Shown: positions 20,706 to 30,475 of the stretch, in pieces
Position numbering within the stretch: position 1 is the first letter of the stretch
How the letters are laid out: the number at the start of each line of letters is the position of its first letter
Assembly: GCF_950295315.1 (NCBI RefSeq)
Contig: NC_080185.1
Location: 43,595,737 to 43,659,736 of the forward strand
Source of the DNA: Erinaceus europaeus
Taxonomy: Eukaryota; Chordata; Mammalia; Eulipotyphla; Erinaceidae
DNA length: 64,000 nucleotides
Direction of reading: 5' to 3'
Made by a program: the position numbers and the translations under genes
The notes under the pieces: model-generated
What the model saw: the letters and a program-made list of their open reading frames with translations, nothing else
Told to the model about the DNA's origin: nothing
Databases searched by the model: none

Positions 20706-20928
20706 TGGGGTAGGGGAGCTGCTGACACCCTTGGTTAAGCACACACATTACAATGCACAAGGACCAGGGTTCAAGAACCCAGGCCCCACCTGTGGGGAGG
20801 GAGAAGGAAGCTTCACCAAGGATGAAGCACTGCTGAAGTTGTCTCTGTTTCTCTTTCCCTCTCTATCTCCTCTTCCCTCTCAGTTTTTCTCTGTCCTATC
20901 AGATAAATAAATAAAACTTTTAAAAATT
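20706..20928 (+). mobile_element. SINE-B
   Basis: Head ggggagctgctgacaccctt, B box ggttcaagaaccc, body gaagcttcaccaaggatgaa, tail AGATAAATAAATAAAAC. Confidence 0.9.
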
Positions 20929-20929
20929 G

Positions 20930-21265
20930 TGGGCTCCAGCGGTAGTGCAGCAGGTAAAGTGCATGTGGCGAGAAGAGCAAGGATATCAGTTCCAGCCCCT
21001 GGCTCCACACCTGCGCGGGGGGGGGGGGGTCGTTTCACAGGCGGTGAAGCAGGTCTGCAGGTGTCTTTCTCTCTCTCTCTCTGTCTTCCCCTCCTCCTCC
21101 ATTTCTCTCTGTCCTATCCAACAATGACGACATCAATAACAAATATAATAACCACAACAACGATAAGACAACAAGGGCAACAAAAGGGAAAAATATAGCT
21201 TCCAGGAGCAGTGGATTCAAAGTGCAGGCACCAAGCCCCAGCAATAACCCTGGAGGCTATATATA
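20930..21265 (+). mobile_element. SINE-A, long form
   Basis: gctccagcggtagtgcagca, a 13-base G run in the body, AAC-rich tail, then the 3' module gcttccaggagcagtggatt and gcaggcaccaagccccagca. TA/T-rich tail after it. Confidence 0.95.
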
Positions 21266-21387
21266 TATTTTTTTTTTCAGTAGAGGCCAATGTAATGAAT
21301 AGATATGTTACTAAAGAAGAGACAGACATGGTGCACAGACATATGAAGAACTGTTCCACTTCGAGAATATTAGAAATGGACATATAG

Positions 21388-21735
21388 GGAGTCGGGTGGT
21401 AGCGCAGCAGGTTAAACACAAGGTGGTGCAAAATGCAAGGACCTGTGTGAGGATCCTGGTTCCAGCCCCCAGCTTCCCACCTGCAGGGGAGGGAGTCGCT
21501 TCACAAGCAGTGAAGCAGGTCTGCAGGTGTCTATCTTTCTCTCCCCTCTCTATCTTCCCCTCCTCTCTTGATTTCTCTCTGTCGTATCCAACACAAAGAC
21601 AGCAATAACAATAATAACCACAACAGTAAAACATCAAGGGCAACAAAAGGGGAACAATAGCCTCCAGGAGCAGTGGATTCGTAGTGCTGGTACCAAGTCC
21701 CAGCAATAACCCTGGAGACAAAAAAAAAAAAATTT
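21388..21735 (+). mobile_element. SINE-A, long form
   Basis: gggagtcgggtggtagcgca, body, and 3' module gcctccaggagcagtggatt, ccaagtcccagcaataaccc, then a 13-base A-tail. Same orientation as the long copy 123 bases upstream. Confidence 0.96.
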
Positions 21736-21754
21736 TAATTTAAAAAAAAAGAAT

Positions 21755-21838
21755 TTGGGGACAGAGGAGTTCAGCAATAGATACAAGTGTAGTGCATATA
21801 TGTATGAGATCCTGGGTTAAACCTCAGGCAAAAAGAGA
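21755..21838 (+). mobile_element. SINE-D fragment
   Basis: gaggagttcagcaatagata, gtatgagatcctgggttaaa, cctcaggca. The 3' half is absent. Confidence 0.6.
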
Positions 21839-21850
21839 GATACAGGATTG

Positions 21851-22050
21851 TTGGGGGAGTGGGTGGTGGTGCACCTGGTAGATCATACATATTACTACGC
21901 TCAAGGACATGGGTTCAAGCCCCGCTTCCCACTTGTGGGGGTGGGGGGAGAGACACGCTTCCTGATAGGTGAAGCAGGTCTGCAGGTGTCTATCTTTCTC
22001 CTTCTCTATCTCCCCCTCCTCTCTCATTTCTCTCTGTCCTACCCAATAAA

Positions 22051-22052
<2 letters not shown>
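21851..22052 (+). mobile_element. SINE-B
   Basis: gagtgggtggtggtgcacct, gttcaagccccgcttcccac, gtgaagcaggtctgcaggtg, ctgtcctacccaataaaata. Its end runs directly into a GA repeat. Confidence 0.9.
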
Positions 22053-22098
<46 letters not shown>

Positions 22099-22146
22099 AA
22101 GGAAAGGAAGGAGGGAGGGAGGGAGGAAGGGAGGGGAGAGGAGAGA
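22053..22146. repeat. (GA)n then GGAA/GGGA purine tract
   Basis: About 40 bases of pure GA followed by aggaaggaaaggaaggaggg-type units. All-purine for more than 90 bases, so triplex (H-DNA) formation is conceivable. Confidence 0.95.
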
Positions 22147-22184
22147 TTGATAGGAGACAGTGAAGCAGAAAGGGAGGGCATGAG

Positions 22185-22280
22185 GGGGAGCCGGGCAGCG
22201 GCTCAGCAGGTTAAGCACACATGGCGGAAAGCCCACAGACCAGCATCAGGATCCCAGTTTGAGCCCCCAGCTCCCCACAT
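22185..22280 (+). mobile_element. SINE-A, head only
   Basis: Contains just the tRNA-like head (gagccgggcagcggctcagc, ggatcccagtttgagccccc, agctccccac) and stops. Loss of the 3' part is unusual, because target-primed reverse transcription normally truncates the 5' end. Confidence 0.88.
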
Positions 22281-22404
22281 TGAACTACTTAATAGAGTTC
22301 TGTATCCCTCACCTCCCACTCTAGCCCTTGCTGAGCTGCTAGGCCTTTTCTTGGGACCATGAGTGGTTTTCTCTGAGTCTAGCCAAGTTAGGAGTTTTTT
22401 GGAG

Positions 22405-22600
22405 TGGGGCCAGATGGTCAGGTATCTCATTGTGTGCACATGTTACAGTGCACAAGGAGCCAGGTTTAAGCCCTCAGTCCACACCTGCAGGGAGGGAACT
22501 TTGCAAGCCATGAAGTAGGTGTTACAGGTGTCTCTCTCCCTCTTCACTTCCCCTTCCCTCTCGATTTATGTCTCTAGCAAATAAACAAACAAATAAAAAA
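22405..22600 (+). mobile_element. SINE-B
   Basis: gccagatggtcaggtatctc, caggtttaagccctcagtcc, cttccccttccctctcgatt, AAATAAACAAACAAATAAA tail. Confidence 0.88.
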
Positions 22601-22601
22601 A

Positions 22602-22876
22602 TGAGGACAGGCAGTGGCACAACCAGTTAAGTGCACATAATAATACTATGTGCAAGGACCTGAACATTTGAGTTCCCACTCCCCATCTGCAGAGGGCATG
22701 GTTCACAAGAGGTCAAGCAGGTCTGCAGGTGTCTGTCTATCTTTCCCTCTTCCTATCTCCACCTCCCCCCTCTTAATTTTTCTCTGTCCTATTGTGTAAA
22801 ATTAGAGAGAAGAAGGAAAAGAATGGCTGCCAGTAGTGAATTCACAGTGACGGTACAGGAGGCGATAATAAATAAG
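22602..22876 (+). mobile_element. SINE-B, long form
   Basis: gaggacaggcagtggcacaa, gcaggtctgcaggtgtctgt, then module gaatggctgccagtagtgaa and ggaggcgataataaataag, worn at its 3' end where the pentanucleotide array starts. Confidence 0.85.
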
Positions 22877-22972
22877 TGGGTAGGGTAGGGTAGGGTAGAA
22901 TAGAGCAGAGCAGAGCAGAGCAGAGCAGAGCAGAGCAGAGCAGAGCAGAACAGAACAGAACAGAACAGATTA
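22877..22972. repeat. compound pentanucleotide array
   Basis: (GGGTA)n at the left, then about ten GAGCA units, then about five GAACA units, all in register. The blocks differ by single substitutions, so one array has evolved in segments. Confidence 0.95.
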
Positions 22973-22983
22973 GATTTCCAATT

Positions 22984-23300
22984 GGGAGTCGGGCGGTAGC
23001 GCAGCGGGTTAAGCGCAACGTGGCACAAAGCGCAAGGATCAGTGTAAGAATCCCGGTTCCAGCCCCCAGTTCCCCACCTGCAGGGGAGTCACTTCACAAA
23101 TGGTGAAACAGGTCTGCAGGTTTCTTTCTCTCCCCCTTTCTGTCTTCCCCTCCTCTCTCTATTTCTCTCTGTCCTATCCAACAACCATGATAACATCAAT
23201 AATAATAATGACTACAATAATAAAACAAGGGCAACAAAAGGGAATGAATGAATGAATAAATACATACATACATACATACATACATACATACATACATAAA
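22984..23300 (+). mobile_element. SINE-A with (ATGA)/(ACAT) tail
   Basis: Near-consensus head gggagtcgggcggtagcgca. Its tail begins gggaatgaatgaatgaataa and continues as about ten acat units (to 23298), a tail-derived microsatellite. Confidence 0.96.
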
Positions 23301-23528
23301 ATACTTCAAGTTATATCTTGGAGCTTGGGAAAGTGGGAAACTACCTAGAAGCTACTGCCTCAGGTCAGATCAAAGGCTTGACCTGGTTTTCTTGTCAATA
23401 GTACAAAATGGTCCTCATACAAAGAAGCAGAGGTAGAGGTTGCCCCTTGCAGTACCTGTGCATCTTCTTCTCCGTTGAGGACCTGGGGACAATCAAGTGA
23501 GCAGAACAACTAAGAGAGAATACAATAG

Positions 23529-23584
<56 letters not shown>

Positions 23585-23639
23585 CTCTCATGCCTCTTTA
23601 AAGCAAGAGCCACAGTGTGTATAAAAGGATATTGGGGAA
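23301..23639. other. single-copy DNA with (CA)25
   Basis: No gene seen. A pure CA repeat lies at 23533-23582. Confidence 0.6.
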
Positions 23640-23862
23640 AGGAAAGGCTGCAGTGGCTCACCCAGTAGAATGCACCCATTACCAGGCACCAAGACCCGGA
23701 TTCAAGTCCGTGTCCACCACACAAGAGTACCCAGTGCGGGGGATGCTTGATAAGTGGTGGAGTGGCACTGCAGTGTCTCTCTTTCTCTCCATCTCTTATC
23801 CTCTCTCTTAAAAAAATGAAACGGTGGAGTCCTCAGTGATAACCCTAGTAGCAAAAAAATGA
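23640..23862 (+). mobile_element. SINE-E, long form
   Basis: gctgcagtggctcacccagt, caagacccggattcaagtcc, gtgtccaccacacaagagta, gtggtggagtggcactgcag and the 3' module remnant gtggagtcctcagtgataac. Confidence 0.85.
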
Positions 23863-23877
23863 CTTTTTAAGTAGAGA

Positions 23878-23977
23878 AATATTTAATAGAATGAGAACTT
23901 ATTAGAGGCAGCAGGGGTGTCACTATGCACCATGAGAAGAATCAACAGCACTTAAAAGACCTTTTATATAATTTTTC
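23878..23977 (+). repeat. direct repeat, copy 1
   Basis: Shares gcaggggtgtcactatgcac, catgagaagaatcaacagca and cttaaaagaccttttatata with copy 2 at 24343-24436, about 88 percent alike by eye. The origin is not recognised. Confidence 0.9.
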
Positions 23978-24342
23978 ACGGCACTGTTACTAGAAATCAG
24001 ACCTGCTGACCCTAGGCCCGTGCTTTATCCAGCAGGGGCTTCCATGTGGGAATCGAGGCCTTAGGACTGCTGCACTGCTGCGGAATGCTTTGCCACAAGA
24101 TATCTGCCAAGGCAGCCATGTTGGTCACGACTCAAGATACCTTTTTTGCTTGCTTTTCTGCTTGTGGATTGCTGAAGGCATGGAAGTTTCACCAAGGAAT
24201 ATAGCAGGTGTTACTATTACACCTACACAGGAAGTGGCAGAGAATGACTGAAATTGTTTTCTGGTCAGGGTTAGAGAAGAATGAAAGGAAATTATGGTGA
24301 AATGAAAACAGTGAAGATTGGTGTTCTCTAGTAGAATTCTAG
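23978..24342. other. DNA between the direct repeats
   Basis: About 365 bases, not recognised. The two repeats could be termini of an old element or products of a local duplication. No terminal tg...ca or coding potential is evident. Confidence 0.5.
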
Positions 24343-24436
24343 ATATTTAGTAGAATGAGAACTTAAAGGCCGCAGGGGTGTCACTGTGCACCATGAAAAG
24401 AATCAATAGCACTTAAAAGACCTTTTATATGATTCT
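24343..24436 (+). repeat. direct repeat, copy 2
   Basis: gcaggggtgtcactgtgcac, catgaaaagaatcaatagca, cttaaaagaccttttatatg. It is followed by a small duplication of cctttactattg. Confidence 0.9.
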
Positions 24437-24980
24437 CCCCCTTTACTATTGCTTTCCCCCCCTTTACTATTGTCCCTCCAATTTTTCTAGCACAAATATA
24501 GCTGTTACAATAAAAAATATGAATCTTATTATGATGAAATAAACATTAAACATGCTGTTTAAACCATTTTAAGTGAACACATTTTTTTTCATCATCCCAG
24601 AGAAAAATCTAAGCCCATTAAATACTAACCGCCTTCTCCCCCGCCCCAGGCCTAGCAACCTCTATTCTACTCAATCCCTATGATTTGTCTTTTCTAATGT
24701 GATAATTAGTATACAAAAACCTTAATTTAATGAATGCGGGAGACTGGAAGAAGAGTCCTCACACAAGCACCATCAGCATACAAAGAGACATGGTTTACTG
24801 GAAGTGACTCTACCTTGTTGCCCCAGCAGGAGGGCAGAGGCTGACACAGCAAGAAAATGCCATAACCCAGAAACAGAAAAGTCATCACACTTAATACTAC
24901 ACACTTAATACCCTCAGTTCCACCTCCAATGTATTCTTCCTTTACAACAGCCCCTCTAAAATCTACTTGTTTCTTTTTGC

Positions 24981-25008
24981 TGTGTGTGTGTGTGTTTGTC
25001 TGTGTCTG

Positions 25009-25075
<67 letters not shown>
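24981..25075. repeat. (TG)n, about 95 bp
   Basis: Long TG run with a few interruptions at its left end (tttgtc, tctggg). Confidence 0.97.
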
Positions 25076-25076
<1 letters not shown>

Positions 25077-25240
25077 TTTGTCATGAGCTCACTCTTGCCA
25101 GATTATCTGGTGTTGTTCTTTCCAAATACACCCATTTTGCTGGTGAACTGACTACTGATCTAGCTGAATTCTGCCTGGCTCATTTCACTTAGCATGTTGT
25201 CTTCCAGTTTCATTCACATGTCAGAATTCTTTTTTTTTTC

Positions 25241-25511
25241 TTTTAGTTTTTTTATATTTATTTATTTTCCCTTTTGTTGCCCTTGTTTTTATTATTATTA
25301 TTATGGTTGTAGTAATTTATGGGACAGAGAGAAATGGAGAGAGATGGGAAGACAGAAAGGGGGAGAGAAAGATAGACACCTGCAGACCTGCCTGTGAAGC
25401 AGAACCCCCCCCCCGCAGGTGGGGAGCCAAGGGCTCGAACCAGGATCCTTACGCCAGTCCTTGCACTTTGCGCCATGTGTGCTTAACCCGTTGTGCTACC
25501 GCCTGACTCCC
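25241..25511 (-). mobile_element. SINE-A inside L1
   Basis: Minus-strand short form. Part of the cttcaccgcctgtgaag body is deleted and a C run (25406-25415) replaces ctcccctg. agaattctttt before it and agaattttatt after it suggest the TSD. Confidence 0.94.
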
Positions 25512-26119
25512 ACTAGAATTTTATTTCTTTGAAAGACGGAATAGATATTATTCCATTGGCTGTATAGACCAGGATGTGTTGCCACTTTTTAGCTATTGGG
25601 AAAAATACTGACATGAACTTTGGTGTGCAATTACCTGTATGACTTCCTGCTTTCAATTCTTCTGAATATAAACTCAGAAGCGGACATTGGATCATATGAT
25701 AATCATTTCACTTTTTGAGGAACTTGCCCAGCTGTTTTCCACAGCAGCAAAACTATTTCACTTTCCCATCAACAATATATCAAGGTCTTGATTTTGCTAA
25801 AACTGATTTCCCTGTTTTGGGGAACAACCACACTGAATCTGAAGTGATGTCTCTCTTTGTGGTTTGAATTGGTATTTCCTTGGCAATGAGTGATGTGGAG
25901 CGATTTTCCATGCACCTGTTGGAATGTTTTGGCAAAATGTCCAAGTTCCTTTCCTATTTCTTTTATCAGGTTTGTTTAGTTGTTCTGGGGTTGTAGGAGT
26001 TCTTCATATATTCTAGATGCTAGTGCAGATAGGACACTTTATCAGGTACGTGCCTTGAAAATATTCCATTCCATTCTACAGGTTGTCTCTTCACTTAGAC
26101 TGTGTGCTAGGACACATAG

Positions 26120-26205
26120 TATTTGAGAGGGGCACAGGGATTGAACCCATGACCTCATACAAGTAAAGTCAGTAAGTACCCTATCACTGAGCTACAATCC
26201 CTCCC
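26120..26205 (-). mobile_element. SINE-D-like fragment
   Basis: cacagggattgaacccatga, cctcatac and actgagctacaatccctccc show a minus-strand tRNA-like head only. Confidence 0.6.
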
Positions 26206-26209
26206 CACA

Positions 26210-26748
26210 AAGATTTTTTAATTGCTATTGGTGATTTAATAATAATTTACCAGATTATAAGATAGAAGGGGTGTAGTTCTACACCACATCAACCACCAAA
26301 GGTCTGTGCCCTCTCTCCACCACCTTGCCTGCCGCAACAATAATCACCACAGTTCTCATTGGGTCTTTCTTTTCTCTCCCTTACTTTGCACGTTCATATA
26401 TTTTAATTCTCTATTCCAGTTCATGTGTTTCAATTCTCTATTCCACATAAGTGAAACCATTCAGAAGCTGTCTATCACCCCCTTAATTCAGTAAGCAGGA
26501 TCATGTCCAGTTCATTCAATTTTGTCCTGCACAATATTCTAGTTTCTAACACTGCAGAGCAGGACTCCATGGAGTAGCTATCCCTTCAGTTCTTCATCCA
26601 GCCATCTGTCAGTGGGCATTTAGGCAGCTTCTACTCCGTGGCTATTGTGACTAAAGCAGTAATCAATATAGGGGTGCACGTGGCCCTTCAAATTAGTGTT
26701 TTTCTGTCCTTCAGATCAATAAATGCCTACGATCCCACGAAGATCTGT
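26210..26748 (-). mobile_element. L1 3' end
   Basis: Minus strand. 3' UTR gtgatttaataataatttac, aaggggtgtagttctacacc resembles the L1 at 54840-55197. ORF2-end hallmarks ccatctgtcagtgggcattt, gctattgtgactaaagcagt and aggggtgcacgtggc follow. Confidence 0.87.
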
Positions 26749-26757
26749 AATCAACTT

Positions 26758-26891
26758 TAGTTTTTTTTTTTTTTAAGCAGAGTATCACTCAGATCTGGTT
26801 ACGGTAGTGTGGTGGTGGGGGGGGATTGAACCTGGAACTTCAGAGCCTCAGACATGAAAAATTATTTTGCAGACTGATTAAACTCTCCCTC
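26758..26891 (-). mobile_element. SINE-D
   Basis: T-rich tail, gcagagtatcactcagatct, ggggattgaacctggaactt, cagagcctcagacatgaaaa, ttaaactctccct. Confidence 0.82.
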
Positions 26892-27557
26892 CTTCAACTT
26901 TATTTCACAAAGAAGGCAAAAGTTGAATTGGGGAGGTGGGTGGCAAACAAACAGCCTGAAACATTGCTGGGGAGGGAATTCTGACACCTCTTTTTAGACT
27001 TCCTTCCTCTGTTAAAGTAACAATGACCTAACAAGCCTCTTTCCCCAACTTGGCTCCTATCAACAGTGACTGTCCTAGGACACTGGGGAGTCTCACATTG
27101 GGTGTGGTCAGAGAGCCTGGTGTGGGTGGGAGGGATCCCGTGGACTCTGTGGCAAATCCCCAGTTTCACCAGGCAACCACTTCAGAAACTCTCCAATTCG
27201 CTGGCAGGTTACCTCTATACACTCAAAAAAAAAAAAAAAAAAGTCCCAGCTCCTCTCATGGAAGGCACATACATACGTGCTTTGTCACTACAGAATGGAG
27301 TGGAAACCTCAGGTCACTGGTGTGAAAAGTAATGCCCAAGTTCTGTCGGATCAGGGAGAACCACACTCTTCAGAAGAAACTCCCTGTCAGTGGATGATGG
27401 GCGGGACCCTTGTGTGTCTCCGCTCCTGGTTTCTTCTGGTACCTGGGCCTCCAGATGAGAGCATAGTCCTACCCCAGTACCTGTGATTCTCTGGGTGGGT
27501 TCTAGCTGAACCCCTGCCCATATTTCTGGTCCCAAGAGGAAATGAATGTGAAATGAA

Positions 27558-27623
<66 letters not shown>

Positions 27624-27879
27624 CAAGCAATCAACTTTGGGAAGTTTTGCTATGCAACAACAGAAAACAAAAACAGGATTCAAAGCCGGGGCTCCCCAGC
27701 TCTGGGGGGTTTGTGTTCTTAACCACAAGAGCAGTTTCAGTTGCAGTTTCACAACTTCCTAACCGTCCCTAACCCTACCAAAAGAAGAGAGACACACAAT
27801 TCTTTTTTTTTTTTTTTAAACAGTCGTGGGTACGGTCTTGTCCTTTTTGGAAGCAGGATTTGAGTTCTCAAATCGTTTT
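26892..27879. other. single-copy DNA with poly-A and (TG)n, no gene seen
   Basis: Holds an 18-base A run (27225-27242) and a (TG)30 at 27559-27619. 27050-27540 is more GC-rich than its surroundings but is not CpG-rich. Overlapping open frames here lack recognisable motifs. Confidence 0.55.
27559..27619. repeat. (TG)30
   Basis: Pure TG dinucleotide repeat, 61 bases. Confidence 0.98.
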
Positions 27880-28085
27880 GTCATATAGCTCACCCAGCAG
27901 AACACAGTTTACTTTGTACAAGGACCCAGGGTTCAAGCCCTTCGCACCACTCGGACGCACCAGGCACAGCACTGGAGGAAGCTACATGAACAGCAGAGCC
28001 GTGCTATGAGTGCTGCCTCCTCCTCCTCCTCCTCCTCCTCCTCCTCCTCCTCCTCCTCCTCTGTCTTCATCTGAAATTAAAGAGA
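27880..28085 (+). mobile_element. SINE-E with (TCC)n
   Basis: catatagctcacccagcaga, cccagggttcaagcccttcg, gaggaagctacatgaacagc. The usual CT run is an uninterrupted TCC array of about 16 units (28013-28061). Confidence 0.85.
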
Positions 28086-28198
28086 ACAGTCCTCTAGGAG
28101 CTATGGAATTGCACTGCAACAAAGCACCATCAGGCAGAAAGACAGTGAGAAAACAAAAAAAATGTTTCTGTCCCATTCTACTTAAAACACATTTGCTG

Positions 28199-28307
28199 GG
28201 GCCAGGAGATGGCACACCTGACTGAGTGCACAGGTTACAACATGCAAGGACCCAGGGTCCCCACCTGCAGGGGGAAAGCTTTGCAAGTGGTGAAGTAGTG
28301 CTGCAGG

Positions 28308-28349
<42 letters not shown>

Positions 28350-28407
28350 TACCCTCTTGATTTCTGGCTGTCTCTATCTACTAATAAAGACAATAAAATG
28401 ACATAAA
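28199..28407 (+). mobile_element. SINE-B
   Basis: gccaggagatggcacacctg, cacctgcagggggaaagctt, (CT)n 28311-28343, ttgatttctggctgtctcta. A B-box deletion removes gttcaagccccc. Imperfect TSD aacacatttgctg / aacacatccactg. Confidence 0.92.
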
Positions 28408-28421
28408 AGAAACACATCCAC

Positions 28422-28641
28422 TGGGGCCAGGTAGTGGCATGCCCAGTTGAGTGCACAAGTTACTATGTGCAAAGATCTAGGGTTCGAGCTCTGGGTCCCT
28501 GCCTTCAGAGGGAAATCTTCAAGGGCAGTGAAACAGGGCTGTAGATCTCTCTCTCTCTCACTCTCTATCCGTATTTCCCTTTCCACTTCAGTTTCTTTTT
28601 GTCTCTGTCCAATAAACAAATAAATATAATATAAAAAGAAA
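28422..28641 (+). mobile_element. SINE-B
   Basis: gccaggtagtggcatgccca, gggttcgagctctgggtccc, ctttttgtctctgtccaata, AAACAAATAAATATAAT tail. Tandem with the previous copy, only 14 bases apart. Confidence 0.92.
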
Positions 28642-28689
28642 GCTTTCTTGATTCACAATCTGAGGAGAGCATACACGTTCAATGGGCAA

Positions 28690-29172
28690 CTGCTCAAATA
28701 CAACACGATATTATATTCATAGCTGCACTAGATACAATAGTTCAAGTCTGGAAACAATGAACCTAAATGCCCAATGAGAAATGGCTGGAGGAAGAAGTTG
28801 TAGGGTATATGTGAATGGCATACTGCTCTGTGATTCAAGAAGATGAGACTGTGTTATTTGGAATAAAAATAGATGAAGCTAGAGGTGATGGTGCGGAGTG
28901 AAAACAAACAAAAAAAAAGTGAAGCGGTAGAGGACAACTATGGGATGGTTTCCGCTCATATGTGGCACAGAGATGACTAAAGCAAATGAACTTGCAAAGA
29001 AAACTGTAAAAGGTAATCAGGCTGTCTCTTGGACTTTGTCCGAACTAAGGCCGTTCTGGGGGTGGGGAGGGGGGGCGTGGTGACTTACACGCACTGCATG
29101 TGAATATAAAAAAACTCTGAAATCTGGTACTTTTGTAAGACACTGTGAAACCACCCATTAAAAAAGGACTGA
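28690..29172 (+). mobile_element. L1 3' end
   Basis: tattcatagctgcactagat, aaatgcccaatgagaaatgg, ataaaaatagatgaagctag, tttccgctcatatgtggcac and a 3' UTR ending gtgaccttgg-free, with gtgacttacacgcactgcat, cttttgtaagacactgtgaa and attaaaaaa. It is a different 3' UTR type from the one at 30364-33980. Confidence 0.85.
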
Positions 29173-29412
29173 TGGCGCAAAGCACAAGGACCGGCATAAG
29201 GATCCCGGTTCGAACCCCGGCTCCCCACCTGCAGAGGAGTTGCTTCACAGGCGGTGAAGCAGGTCTGCAGGTGTTTATCTTTCTCTCCCCCTCTCTGTCT
29301 TCCCCTCCTCTCTCCGTTTCTCTCTGTCCTATCCAACAACAATAATAACTACAACAATAAAACAACAAGGGCAACAAAAGGGAATAAATAAATAAAATAA
29401 AATATTGAAAAA
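29173..29412 (+). mobile_element. SINE-A, 5'-truncated, with TSD
   Basis: Begins within the head at tggcgcaaagcacaaggacc, so A box sequence is missing. TSD aaaaaaggactga is at about 29160-29172 and 29414-29426, in the tail of the L1, which shows true 5' truncation at insertion. Confidence 0.95.
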
Positions 29413-29526
29413 AAAAAAAGGACTGAGAACTAAAACTAAAAAGCAATGTGATGCTGGGTGAATTGTGAAGAATAGATAAATGAGGAGGTATATACATAAG
29501 GCCATATTTGCCAGAAACCCCTTGTT

Positions 29527-29746
29527 TTTTTAATTAATTTTTTTTACTACATTTATTTATTTATTGGATAGAAGCAGGCAGAAATTGAGAGGAATTGGAG
29601 GGATAGAGAGGGAGAGAGACACCTGCAGCCCTGCTTCACCACTCATGAAACTTTTCCCCCTGCAGGTGGGGCCTGGGGGCTTGAACCTAGGTCCTTGAGC
29701 ATTGTAAGATGTGAGCTCGACCAGGTACGCCACCACCTGGCCCCCT
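29527..29746 (-). mobile_element. SINE-B, one of a tandem pair
   Basis: ttattggatagaagcaggca, caccactcatgaaacttttc, gggcttgaacctaggtcctt, ccaccacctggccccc. It shares one outer TSD with the next copy. Confidence 0.93.
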
Positions 29747-29961
29747 TTTAATTCATTCTTTTAAATAAACTAAAATAAGACAGAGAAAAATTGAGAGGGG
29801 AAGATAGGAAAGGAGAGGAAAAAGAGACCTGCAGAACAGCTTCAAAGCTCATGAAGCTTCTCCCCCTCGCCCCCTGCAGGTGAGGATTGGGGATTTGAAC
29901 TCAGGTCCTTGCACATGATAAACATGGGCCCTCAACCAGTGCGCTACCACCCAACCAACCG
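29747..29961 (-). mobile_element. SINE-B, second of a tandem pair
   Basis: taaaataagacagagaaaaa, aaagctcatgaagcttctcc, gggatttgaactcaggtcct, accagtgcgctaccaccc. The sequence cagaaaccccttgtt (29512-29526) recurs as cagaaacaccttgtt (29962-29976), around the pair and not between its members. Confidence 0.93.
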
Positions 29962-29976
29962 CAGAAACACCTTGTT

Positions 29977-30188
29977 AAGGCTGGCTTGGCTGTCATAGGG
30001 GCAACAAGATGTACAACTAGTATATTCACTCCTTCTAAGACACCAGATGTAGGAACACATCTGGTGGTGCCAAAGAAATGATGGCACAGTACCCCTTTAA
30101 ACAGGGTCCAAGCAAAATGTCACTGGCAAGGAGAAACCAGGCAATTCTCAGCTGGCATGAAGCTATTGTTTTATATTTTTTTAACGCC
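29977..30188. other. single-copy DNA
   Basis: No gene or repeat recognised. Confidence 0.5.
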
Positions 30189-30475
30189 AAGATTTTCCCT
30201 GTGGCTCTGCACCTGCATGATTCCACCGCAGCCAAAAAACTCACTCACTCTCTCCTTCCTTCCTTCCTTCCTCTCACTATTTTCAATGTTATTTATTTTT
30301 TATATGATTGGATAAAGATAGAGAGAAACTGAGAGGGGAGGGAGAGATAGAAAGAGAGAGATGTACTATGCAACTATTAAGAACAATGAACCCACCTTCT
30401 CTGACCCATGTTAGATGGAGCTAGAAGGAATTATGTTAAGTGAGCTAAGTCAGAAAGATATGGGAAAGGTATGGG

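Larger units (their letters stand above)
24540..26105 (-). mobile_element. old L1 3' end, interrupted
   Basis: Minus-strand 3' UTR and ORF2 end of an old L1: aaaccattttaagtgaacac, cctagcaacctctattctac, gctcatttcacttagcatgt, tattattccattggctgtat, ttggatcatatgataatcat, ttgtggtttgaattggtatt, ttgtaggagttcttcatata. It is broken by unrecognised DNA plus a TG repeat (about 24716-25140) and by a SINE-A at 25241-25511. Confidence 0.9.

Noticed and set aside
22877..22900. interstitial telomere repeat
   Set aside because: Unit is GGGTA, not TTAGGG, and it grades into GAGCA.
20930..23300. CRISPR-like array
   Set aside because: Repeated similar blocks are whole SINEs with TSDs and tails, in a mammalian context.
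24716..24980. LTR inserted in L1
   Set aside because: It interrupts L1 and has an LTR-like feel, but I see no termini, TSD or polyadenylation structure to support it.
27050..27540. CpG island or promoter
   Set aside because: Moderately GC-rich but CpGs are few, and no TATA or initiator context stands out.
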